Source of the DNA: an uncultured Intestinimonas sp.
Lineage (GTDB): Bacteria; Bacillota_A; Clostridia; Oscillospirales; Oscillospiraceae
Assembly: GCA_958435885.1 (NCBI GenBank)
Contig: CAUBHZ010000126.1
Location: 1-6,044, forward strand
Direction: 5' to 3'
Length of the DNA: 6,044 bases
Every line of letters begins with the position of its first letter. Position 1 is the stretch's first letter. The translations under genes and the position numbers were made by a program. The notes under the pieces were generated by a model. It did not search any database, was not told the DNA's origin, and saw nothing but the letters and a program-made list of their open reading frames with translations. Shown in pieces: positions 1 to 4,550 of the stretch.

Positions 1-720
1 GTTGGACTCGCCGATGAACCCGGCCACGAACCGGGTCTTGGGCCGGTCGTAGATCTCCCGGGGGGTGCCCATCTGCTCGATGACGCCGCCGTTCATGACG
101 GCGATGCGGTCGGACATGGTGAGGGCCTCCTCCTGGTCGTGGGTGACGTAGACGAAGGTAATGCCCAGCTTCTTCTGGAGCCGCTTGAGCTCGATCTGCA
201 TCTGCTTGCGCAGCTTCAGGTCCAGGGCACCCAGAGGCTCGTCCAGCAGCAGCACCTTGGGGTTGTTGATGAGGGCCCGGGCGATGGCCACCCGCTGCTT
301 CTGGCCGCCGGAGAGGGCGTCGGGCTTCCGGTTTTCATAGCCGGTGAGCTGCACCAGGGAGAGCATCTCGGTGACCCGGCGGCGGATCTCGTCCTTGGGC
401 ACCTTCTTGATGGTGAGGCCGTAGGCCACGTTGTCAAAGACCGTCATGTGGGGGAAGAGGGCGTAGTTCTGAAAGACCGTGTTCACGTCCCGCTGGTAGG
501 GCTCCTTGTTCTCCACACGCTCCCCCTGGACCTTGATGATGCCGGAGGTGGCATCCTCAAAGCCGGCGATCATCCGCAGGGTGGTGGTCTTGCCGCAGCC
601 GGACGGCCCCAGCAGGGTCAGGAACTCCCCCTCCTGGATCTCCATGTTCATCTGCCGCACCACCAGATTGGAACCAAAACGCTTTTCCACATTGATCAGA
701 GATACGATACTCTCCGGCAT
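1..720 (-). CDS. potA: Spermidine/putrescine ABC transporter ATP-binding protein PotA (3' end outside window)
   Basis: This is the cytoplasmic ATPase subunit that powers polyamine uptake through the PotBC permease with PotD as binding protein. The visible 240 residues hold a complete ABC domain: Walker [10 protein letters not shown] at residues 38-46, Q-loop Gln84 inside [20 protein letters not shown], signature LSGGQ at 136-140, Walker B VLLLDEP at 156-162, D-loop ALD at 165-167 and switch His194. The stretches [20 protein letters not shown] and VAGFIGESN near the right end closely resemble E. coli PotA, which is why I prefer PotA over the related sugar or iron importers. Family members are about 350-375 residues, so the C-terminal TOBE-type domain lies beyond position 1. 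The ATG at 720 is chosen because GAGGTGG (734-728 on the minus strand) sits 7 nt upstream. It is the first gene of its transcript, with a promoter at 833-805. The genes for PotB, PotC and PotD would be expected to the left of the window but cannot be seen. Confidence 0.88.
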   Translation of the reverse strand, partial: MPESIVSLINVEKRFGSNLVVRQMNMEIQEGEFLTLLGPSGCGKTTTLRMIAGFEDATSGIIKVQGERVENKEPYQRDVNTVFQNYALFPHMTVFDNVAYGLTIKKVPKDEIRRRVTEMLSLVQLTGYENRKPDALSGGQKQRVAIARALINNPKVLLLDEPLGALDLKLRKQMQIELKRLQKKLGITFVYVTHDQEEALTMSDRIAVMNGGVIEQMGTPREIYDRPKTRFVAGFIGESN

Positions 721-745
721 GGCATCCCCACCTCATTTTTAATCA

Positions 746-779
746 AAACCACAAAAATCGCAGAGATTTTATGGGGTTT
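746..779 (-). promoter_or_regulatory. Imperfect hairpin in the potA leader
   Basis: On the minus strand the untranslated leader of potA can fold into a stem of about 14 pairs. The inner part AAAATC (770-765... reading GATTTT on plus) pairs with 759-754 around a 5-nt loop, and the outer part pairs 772-779 with 753-746, with one bulged base at 771 and one mismatch (774 with 751). It lies between the predicted start of transcription near 798 and the ribosome binding site at 734-728, which it does not cover. No long U-run follows directly, so it is not a clear terminator. It may be an RNA-stability or attenuation element, or chance in an AT-rich leader. Confidence 0.35.
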
Positions 780-804
780 CCTCACCATTTTTCCAGTCGT
801 CTGC

Positions 805-833
805 ATCATAGCATACTTTTTTCATAATAGCAA
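805..833 (-). promoter_or_regulatory. Promoter of potA
   Basis: On the minus strand there is TTGCTA (833-828), a 17-nt spacer, and TATGAT (810-805) preceded by TGC (813-811), which makes an extended -10 element. Spacing and hexamers fit the vegetative sigma factor. Transcription would start near 798 and leave a leader of about 78 nt. Confidence 0.72.
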
Positions 834-864
834 TGGATTTTTACAGATATGGAAAAATTAAATC

Positions 865-875
865 ATACCAATTCA
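865..875 (+). repeat. ATACCAATTCA direct repeat, copy 1
   Basis: This exact 11-mer recurs at 1036-1046. Copy 1 lies upstream of the potA -35 element, at about -67 to -77 from the predicted potA start, and overlaps the dyad at 871-886. It is a candidate regulator site. Confidence 0.4.
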
Positions 876-956
876 AGGTTTTGAATATTAGTTTTGGGGA
901 TTTCCCGGTGTTTTCCCGGACTGAAGTCCCACCGGAGGGCCCTCAGACAGGAAAAA

Positions 957-971
957 TTGGTCTGAAACCAA
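957..971. promoter_or_regulatory. TTGGT-5-ACCAA dyad, candidate GntR/HutC operator
   Basis: A 5-bp inverted repeat spaced by CTGAA. HutC-subfamily regulators such as DasR, NagR and PhnF bind sites built on TGGT...ACCA with a 4-nt centre. Here the centre is 5 nt, so the match is suggestive only. It lies about 65-80 nt upstream of the predicted gntR transcription start. Confidence 0.3.
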
Positions 972-999
972 AATCTCTTATCTGTAGGTGCCCTTTCCG

Positions 1000-1028
1000 T
1001 TGCGCCGCGACCCCGGCTATGCTATGAT
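1000..1028 (+). promoter_or_regulatory. Promoter of the gntR pair
   Basis: TTGCGC (1000-1005), 17-nt spacer, TATGAT (1023-1028) with TGC just before it (1020-1022), an extended -10. Start of transcription would be near 1035, giving a leader of about 25 nt. The promoter has the same architecture as the divergent potA promoter, and both share TATGCTATGAT. Confidence 0.75.
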
Positions 1029-1035
1029 AGAGAAA

Positions 1036-1046
1036 ATACCAATTCA
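1036..1046 (+). repeat. ATACCAATTCA direct repeat, copy 2, at the gntR transcription start
   Basis: Exact copy of the 11-mer at 865-875. It lies at about +1 to +12 of the gntR promoter and directly abuts the ribosome binding site AGGGGGG at 1046-1052, a position where a bound protein would block transcription. This fits autorepression, but no experiment or comparison supports it here. Confidence 0.4.
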
Positions 1047-1059
1047 GGGGGGAACGGAC

Positions 1060-1809
1060 ATGCAGGAATATCGGCCCCGGCCCAGCGCCCGGGCCCGGGA
1101 GCTGCTGGAGGGGCTTCTGGCGGACCACCGGCTGCGGCCGGGGGACCGCCTCCCCTCGGAGCGCAGCCTCAGCGAGGCCTGGGGACTCAGCCGCACCACC
1201 CTGCGCAGTGCGGTGGCCCTGATGGAGCAGGACGGCCGCCTGCTGTCCCGGCCGGGGGCGGGCACCTTCGTGGCGCCGGAGAAGTACACCCGGAGGCTGC
1301 AGGGTCTGCTGTCCATGAGCCAGTCGGCGGCGGAGCAGGGCCGGAAGGTGACCACCCGGCTGCTGGAGCTGCGGCGGACGGAGTGCGACAAGCACCTGGC
1401 CCGGCGGTTCAACCAGGTGCTGGGCTACCCGCTCTACAAGATCGTCCGTCTGCGTTCGGTGGACGGGGAGCCTCTGATGGTGGAGACCTCCTACATCCCG
1501 GCCCAGCGGGTCGCGGGGCTGGAGGGCAAGGATCTGGAGCACCACTCCCTCTTCTCCGTGCTGGAGGAGGACTTCGGCATCCTCCCCGTCCAGGGCGAGG
1601 AGAAGATCGGCATCACCTACGCCACCGCCGAGGAGGCCGAGCTCATGGGCATTGAGAGCGGCTCCCCCCTCTTCTGGATCGTCAGCATGACCTACGACCA
1701 GACGGGGCAGCTCATGGAGTACTGCCGGGGAGCGGCCCGGCCGGACCGGCTGCGGATCACCACGGTGATGGAACGTCTGGGAGAGGAGGGGGACAGCCAT
1801 GAGGCGTGA
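1060..1809 (+). CDS. GntR-family transcriptional regulator, HutC/UTRA type (first of the pair)
   Basis: A 249-residue DNA-binding regulator of the usual family length. Residues about 10-72 are the winged helix-turn-helix: RPGDRLPSERSLSEAWGLSR (26-45) followed by the recognition helix region TTLRSAVALMEQDG and the wing RPGAGTFV (64-71). Residues about 80-240 are a UTRA ligand-binding domain, recognisable from the strand VRLRSVDGEPLMVETSYIP (129-147) and the C-terminal LMEYCRGAARPDRLRI stretch. Such proteins bind as dimers and release DNA when a small effector (sugar phosphate, amino acid or related) occupies UTRA. The ATG at 1060 is chosen over an in-frame GTG at 988 because AGGGGGG ends 7 nt upstream and the GTG lies before the promoter. 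The gene ends inside the next gntR gene (11-nt overlap). The effector is not predictable from sequence. Control of the divergent potA operon is an inference from gene order. Confidence 0.9.
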   Translation: MQEYRPRPSARARELLEGLLADHRLRPGDRLPSERSLSEAWGLSRTTLRSAVALMEQDGRLLSRPGAGTFVAPEKYTRRLQGLLSMSQSAAEQGRKVTTRLLELRRTECDKHLARRFNQVLGYPLYKIVRLRSVDGEPLMVETSYIPAQRVAGLEGKDLEHHSLFSVLEEDFGILPVQGEEKIGITYATAEEAELMGIESGSPLFWIVSMTYDQTGQLMEYCRGAARPDRLRITTVMERLGEEGDSHEA

Positions 1810-2530
1810 TGAGCCCATCGGACCCAAGTCGCCCCTCTACCTCCAGCTCCGGGAGCTCATCCGGAGCAAGATCGAAAACGGGGAGTACCTCCCCGGCACG
1901 GCCATCCCCTCGGTGGGCGCCCTGGCGGAGACCTACGGCATCCACCGCCTGTCGGTGCGCTCGGCCATCTCCGCCCTCATCGGCGAGGGCCTTCTGAAGA
2001 GCGTCCAGGGCAAGGGCATCTTCGTGGTGGGAGAGAAGCTGGCCCAGGACCTGGAGACGGCGGGGGGCTTTGAGCAGACCCTGAAGGAGTCGGCCCAGCG
2101 GTCGGAGACCCGGCTGCTGCTGAAGGCGGCCCGGACCGCCGGCACCCTGTACGCCGGCTACCTGAGCTGTCCGCCGGAGAAGCCCCTCTTCTATGTCAAG
2201 CGGCTGTACCTGCTGGACGGGGAGCCCCTCTCGCTGGAGGAGGCCTACGTCCCCCAGGACCTGGTGCCCAACCTGCCCGACGTGGACCTGAACGTCTTCA
2301 CCCTCCATCAGGTGTACGCCTTTTACGGCATCCGCCTGGCCCGTGGGGAGCAGAGCCTCTCCATCTCCCGGCTGGACCCGTCAGATGCCCGGCTGCTGGA
2401 CGCGGAGCCCCACTGGGGCGTCCTCACCCTCCAATGCGTCAACTACGACGACAGCGGTCGGGCGGTGGAGTTCACCCGCACCCACATCCGGGGGGACAAG
2501 TGTGAGCTCAACGTCCACTTTCACCGGTGA
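1799..2530 (+). CDS. GntR-family transcriptional regulator, HutC/UTRA type (second of the pair)
   Basis: A 243-residue paralogue of the preceding regulator with the same fold but a different DNA-reading surface. The winged helix-turn-helix spans residues about 11-77: PLYLQLRELIRSKIENGEYL (12-31), IPSVGALAETYGIHRLSVRS (36-55) and wing QGKGIFVV (70-77). The common PSE and VSRxTVR motifs read PSV and IHRLSVR, so its operator may differ from that of its partner. The UTRA domain covers about 85-240, with VKRLYLLDGEPLSLEEAYVP as the signature strand pair. The ATG at 1799 has AGGAGGGGG (1784-1792) 6 nt upstream, inside the end of the previous gene. The overlap implies translational coupling and equal production, which would allow heterodimers or joint action. 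A strong hairpin terminator follows. Effector and targets are unknown; the nearest candidates are its own promoter and potA. Confidence 0.9.
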   Translation: MRRDEPIGPKSPLYLQLRELIRSKIENGEYLPGTAIPSVGALAETYGIHRLSVRSAISALIGEGLLKSVQGKGIFVVGEKLAQDLETAGGFEQTLKESAQRSETRLLLKAARTAGTLYAGYLSCPPEKPLFYVKRLYLLDGEPLSLEEAYVPQDLVPNLPDVDLNVFTLHQVYAFYGIRLARGEQSLSISRLDPSDARLLDAEPHWGVLTLQCVNYDDSGRAVEFTRTHIRGDKCELNVHFHR

Positions 2531-2538
2531 CACCGGTG
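2521..2538. repeat. Tandem palindromes over the second gntR stop codon
   Basis: TCACCGGTGA (2521-2530, containing the stop) is a perfect 10-bp palindrome and is followed without gap by CACCGGTG (2531-2538), a perfect 8-bp palindrome. The shared unit CACCGGTG is thus present twice in direct order. Role unknown; it may be chance in GC-rich DNA. Confidence 0.35.
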
Positions 2539-2548
2539 CGGAAAAAGC

Positions 2549-2589
2549 AAGCGGTCCCTCCGGCGTCTGAGATGCCGGAGGGACCGCTT
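2549..2589. terminator. Bidirectional hairpin terminator between the gntR pair and the membrane protein gene
   Basis: A 19-bp stem (2549-2567 with 2571-2589) with one G-U pair and a 3-nt TGA loop. The stem contains GGTCCCTCCGGC. On the plus strand it is followed only by CTTTCAT, on the minus strand by GCTTGCTTTTTC, so it should stop both convergent transcripts, probably better on the minus strand. Confidence 0.8.
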
Positions 2590-2613
2590 TCATAATTCAG
2601 ATCGGAGCCGGTC

Positions 2614-3336
2614 TTACTCGCCCACGTCCATGCCTTCCAGCTCCTCCATCTCCCGGACCTCCTCAGGCTCGGGTCCCACGGCGCCGAAGCACAGCCGCTG
2701 CACCACAGGCTGGAGGGGTTTCCGGATGACGGCCATGATCCTGCCCACCACGATGGCGGTGATGACGGTGCCCTCCCGGATGCCCAGCAGGCCGTGGAGG
2801 AAGACCAAGGACACCAGGATGCTCAGCACCACGGCGGAGCAGTCCACGACCACCTTTACGTTATGGAAGGGCCGGCCCAGCTTGTGGGCGATGGCCATGG
2901 TAAAGCCCTCCATGGGCATGGCCACCAGATCCACCTCCATGTAGAGGAACACGCCCAGGGCCAGCAGCAGGAAGCTGATGACCAGCATGGCCAGCTGCCC
3001 GGCGTAGGTGGGCAGGGCGAAATCCCCCAGCAGCCACTTGGCAAAGTCGGAAAAATATCCAAAGATGGTGGAAAAGATGATCTGGGTCAGGTTGATGATG
3101 CGGAACTCCCGCCGGAGGATGAGGATCTGCAGGACGATGTAGGCGCAGAACACCGCGATGACACAGGTGCTCAGGGCGCTGCCGGTGACCAGGCTGATCA
3201 CATAGGGCAGGGAGGTCACGGGCGAGACGCCCAGATTGGAGTTGACGGAGAAGGCCACGCCCATGGCCATGAAAAACAGGCCGACAATATAGATCACGAC
3301 GCGGAGCGCCCACTGGGCGGGGGTGCTTTTTTTCAT
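2614..3336 (-). CDS. YczE/YyaS/YitT-type integral membrane protein
   Basis: A 240-residue polytopic membrane protein. Hydrophobic segments lie at about 10-31, 43-52 (short, perhaps re-entrant), 54-74, 84-103, 114-133, 160-184 and 189-204. The family hallmarks are the loop NSNLGVSPVTSLPYVIS (32-48), the MEVDLVAMPMEGF loop (133-145) and the late REGTVITAIVVGRIMAVI segment (187-204). The last 20 residues are acidic and hydrophilic. Transport or another membrane role has been proposed for the family, but the substrate is not established and I do not assign one. The ATG at 3336 is supported by GAGGAAG (3350-3344 on the minus strand) 7 nt upstream; the open frame extends further 5' but crosses the promoter. 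A strong promoter at 3471-3443 leaves a leader of about 100 nt. The divergent tetR and a dyad over the start site suggest TetR control. Confidence 0.82.
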   Translation of the reverse strand: MKKSTPAQWALRVVIYIVGLFFMAMGVAFSVNSNLGVSPVTSLPYVISLVTGSALSTCVIAVFCAYIVLQILILRREFRIINLTQIIFSTIFGYFSDFAKWLLGDFALPTYAGQLAMLVISFLLLALGVFLYMEVDLVAMPMEGFTMAIAHKLGRPFHNVKVVVDCSAVVLSILVSLVFLHGLLGIREGTVITAIVVGRIMAVIRKPLQPVVQRLCFGAVGPEPEEVREMEELEGMDVGE

Positions 3337-3419
3337 AGACAAACTTCCTCTCTTTCCTGATCTGCCCGGCGGTGAATGCGGACACGGGCCGGTCTCCGCT
3401 TCCCTCAGATGGCAAATAT

Positions 3420-3437
3420 GTTCATTGAACTTGTTCA
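3420..3437. promoter_or_regulatory. GTTCA/TGAAC dyad cluster, candidate TetR operator
   Basis: The sequence GTTCA-T-TGAAC-TT-GTTCA contains two overlapping inverted repeats that share the central TGAAC, and AT-rich ATAT flanks both ends. It covers the predicted start of transcription of the membrane protein gene (near 3436). TetR-family repressors usually bind dyads in such positions, and a tetR gene is divergent from this one. Assignment is inferred. Confidence 0.5.
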
Positions 3438-3442
3438 TATAT

Positions 3443-3471
3443 AGTCTAACACCACCTGGAAAATGCGTCAA
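3443..3471 (-). promoter_or_regulatory. Promoter of the membrane protein gene
   Basis: Minus-strand TTGACG (3471-3466), 17-nt spacer, TAGACT (3448-3443) with an extended -10 TGT (3451-3449). The -35 is nearly perfect. Start of transcription near 3436, inside the dyad cluster. Confidence 0.75.
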
Positions 3472-3528
3472 TAGTCTCCAATCCCCTGTTTTGCGGCCAC
3501 CGCCGGGCGTTTGGGAGAAAGAGGGCAC

Positions 3529-3557
3529 TTGCGGACCCCGCTCTTTTCCTGTATAAT
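3529..3557 (+). promoter_or_regulatory. Promoter of tetR
   Basis: TTGCGG (3529-3534), 17-nt spacer, perfect TATAAT (3552-3557). The start of transcription falls near 3564, which rules out the GTG at 3563 as the start codon and supports the ATG at 3596, with a leader of about 32 nt. Confidence 0.78.
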
Positions 3558-3595
3558 CCCTGGTGCAGAAAACCGATCCGTATCGAGGTGGCGAC

Positions 3596-4213
3596 ATGGA
3601 CACTGAGAACAAAAGCAGACGGCAGCTCCAGGCAGAGCAGACCAAGGACAAGCTCTTCCATGCGGCGGTGGAGCTCCTGACGGAAAAGGACTTTGACGAC
3701 ATCACCATCCGGGACATCGTGGCCCGGGCCCAGGTATCCATCGGTACCTTTTATAATTACTACTCCTCCAAGATGGAGGTCTTCTACGAGACCTACCGCA
3801 TCGCCGACCAGTACTTTGCCGAGACGGTGGCGCCTCTGCTGGTCCAGGGGACGGCGCTGGAGCGGATCATGGCCTTTTTCGACTACTACGCTCACTACTC
3901 CAGCGACCTCACGGACCTGCGGATGACCAAGCTGCTCTACAATCCCGACAACTCCCTTTTCAGCCGGGACCCCCATCAGGGCATGGTCGCCGTGCTCATC
4001 GGGATCATTCAGCAGGGTCTGGACGACGGAACGCTCTCCGGCGGCGACAGCGCCGAGGAGATCGCCGAATACCTGATGATCTCCGTCCGCGGCCTGGTCT
4101 ACAACTGGTGCACCCGCGACGGCACCTACGATCTGGTTGCCGCCGTGCAGAAATTTGTCCACCGCCTGTTGGCCTACTACCTCTCCCCCGCCGGAGAACA
4201 TACGAAATCATAG
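3596..4213 (+). CDS. TetR/AcrR-family transcriptional regulator
   Basis: A 205-residue all-helical repressor of typical family length. The N-terminal DNA-binding domain spans residues about 13-62: AEQTKDKLFHAAVELLTEKD, then the helix-turn-helix ITIRDIVARAQVSIGTFYNY (36-55) with the family hallmark GTFYxYYxSK. Residues 63-205 form the ligand-binding and dimerisation domain, rich in aromatic residues (for example FFDYYAHYSS), whose ligand cannot be predicted. The ATG at 3596 follows GAGGTGG (3585-3591) by 4 nt; a GTG at 3563 in the same frame coincides with the predicted transcription start and is rejected. The gene is monocistronic, with its own promoter and an intrinsic terminator 12 nt after the stop. 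The likely target is the divergent membrane protein gene. The downstream liv operon is a less likely target, since I see no copy of the dyad there. Confidence 0.92.
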   Translation: MDTENKSRRQLQAEQTKDKLFHAAVELLTEKDFDDITIRDIVARAQVSIGTFYNYYSSKMEVFYETYRIADQYFAETVAPLLVQGTALERIMAFFDYYAHYSSDLTDLRMTKLLYNPDNSLFSRDPHQGMVAVLIGIIQQGLDDGTLSGGDSAEEIAEYLMISVRGLVYNWCTRDGTYDLVAAVQKFVHRLLAYYLSPAGEHTKS

Positions 4214-4224
4214 CCCGAGACGTT

Positions 4225-4266
4225 CGGACGCCCGGAAGCATCCAGCTTCCGGGCGTCCGCTTTTTT
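4225..4266 (+). terminator. Intrinsic terminator of tetR
   Basis: A perfect 15-bp GC-rich stem (4225-4239 with 4245-4259), loop ATCCA, then C and six T residues (4261-4266). It isolates tetR from the following transporter operon. Confidence 0.95.
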
Positions 4267-4550
4267 GTGCCGTCTCCCATCTTTTTCTATTCAGTGACAT
4301 TTGTCCTCCTACTAAAGACTATTTTTCTCGTTTTGTCGCTGTATGCAGGATTGTATGGTTTTTCTTGCTGTTCTAACGGAAAAATCCGTACAAATCAGGG
4401 GACAGTCAAAAAAATATGCTATTTCTCCGGAAAGCGGCTTGCATTTTCTCTGACACATTGCTATAATAAAGCAACGGCTGTGGACAATCGTTCTCAATGT
4501 AAAGACAGTTTGTCTCACCCGGCAGAACGGATAAGGAGGAACCAGCAACC
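4267..4550. other. AT-rich upstream region and leader of the liv-type operon
   Basis: With the terminator before it, this leaves about 337 nt without a gene. It contains a run of A residues (4407-4413) upstream of the promoter that could act as an UP element, an inverted repeat ACGGA-4-TCCGT (4376-4389) at about -85 to -98 that could bind a regulator, the promoter at 4439-4467, and in the leader a small hairpin AGACA-3-TGTCT (4503-4515). The ribosome binding site AAGGAGGA is at 4533-4540. No small gene or riboswitch is recognisable. Confidence 0.5.
4439..4467 (+). promoter_or_regulatory. Strong promoter of the liv-type transporter operon
   Basis: TTGCAT (4439-4444), 17-nt spacer, perfect TATAAT (4462-4467) with the extended -10 TGC (4459-4461). 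Start of transcription near 4474, leader about 77 nt. This is the closest to consensus in the window. Confidence 0.85.

Larger units (their letters stand above)
721..1059. other. Divergent control region between potA and the gntR pair
   Basis: These 339 nt contain no credible gene. They hold one promoter per direction, the potA leader hairpin, and a cluster of possible binding sites. ATACCAATTCA occurs twice (865-875 and 1036-1046) and its core in inverse, AATTGGT, at 955-961. Perfect or near-perfect dyads are ATTCAA-4-TTGAAT (871-886), GGACT-2-AGTCC (918-929), GAGGGCCCTC (935-944) and TTGGT-5-ACCAA (957-971). The last resembles the TGGT...ACCA operators of HutC-type GntR proteins but has one extra central base. 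The middle part (about 900-950) is GC-rich, the flanks AT-rich. Confidence 0.6.
3337..3595. other. Divergent control region between the membrane protein gene and tetR
   Basis: These 259 nt hold one near-consensus promoter per direction and an AT-rich dyad cluster at 3420-3437. ATAGTCT appears twice (3441-3447 and 3471-3477), 30 bp apart, flanking the minus-strand promoter. I see no gene in the stretch. Confidence 0.6.

Noticed and set aside
139..861. A 240-codon plus-strand open frame opposite potA
   Set aside because: Antisense to an ABC ATPase with every catalytic motif intact; the plus-strand product is Leu/Gly/His-rich and resembles nothing.
862..890. A second minus-strand promoter for potA based on TGGTATGAT at 870-862
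   Set aside because: The extended -10 is good, but no acceptable -35 lies 16-18 nt upstream (TAATAT at best). The promoter at 833-805 is much better.
943..1827. A 294-codon open frame on the minus strand opposite the first gntR gene
   Set aside because: It is a shadow of GC-rich coding sequence on the other strand, with low-complexity Gly/Leu/Arg/Pro composition, no family resemblance, and it crosses the gntR promoter.
3563..3595. GTG at 3563 as the tetR start
   Set aside because: It coincides with the predicted start of transcription and has no ribosome binding site, while the ATG at 3596 follows GAGGTGG.
3337..3741. A 5' extension of the membrane protein by up to 135 codons
   Set aside because: The extension crosses the gene's own promoter, operator and the divergent tetR start; the ATG at 3336 has a good ribosome binding site and starts just before the first membrane helix.
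4267..4438. A riboswitch or small RNA gene upstream of the liv promoter
   Set aside because: The region lies upstream of the predicted transcription start and shows no known riboswitch core or strong multi-stem fold beyond short inverted repeats.
4439..4460. A CodY box (AATTTTCWGAAAATT) overlapping the liv promoter
   Set aside because: Only the left half, ATTTTCT, fits; the right half does not match.
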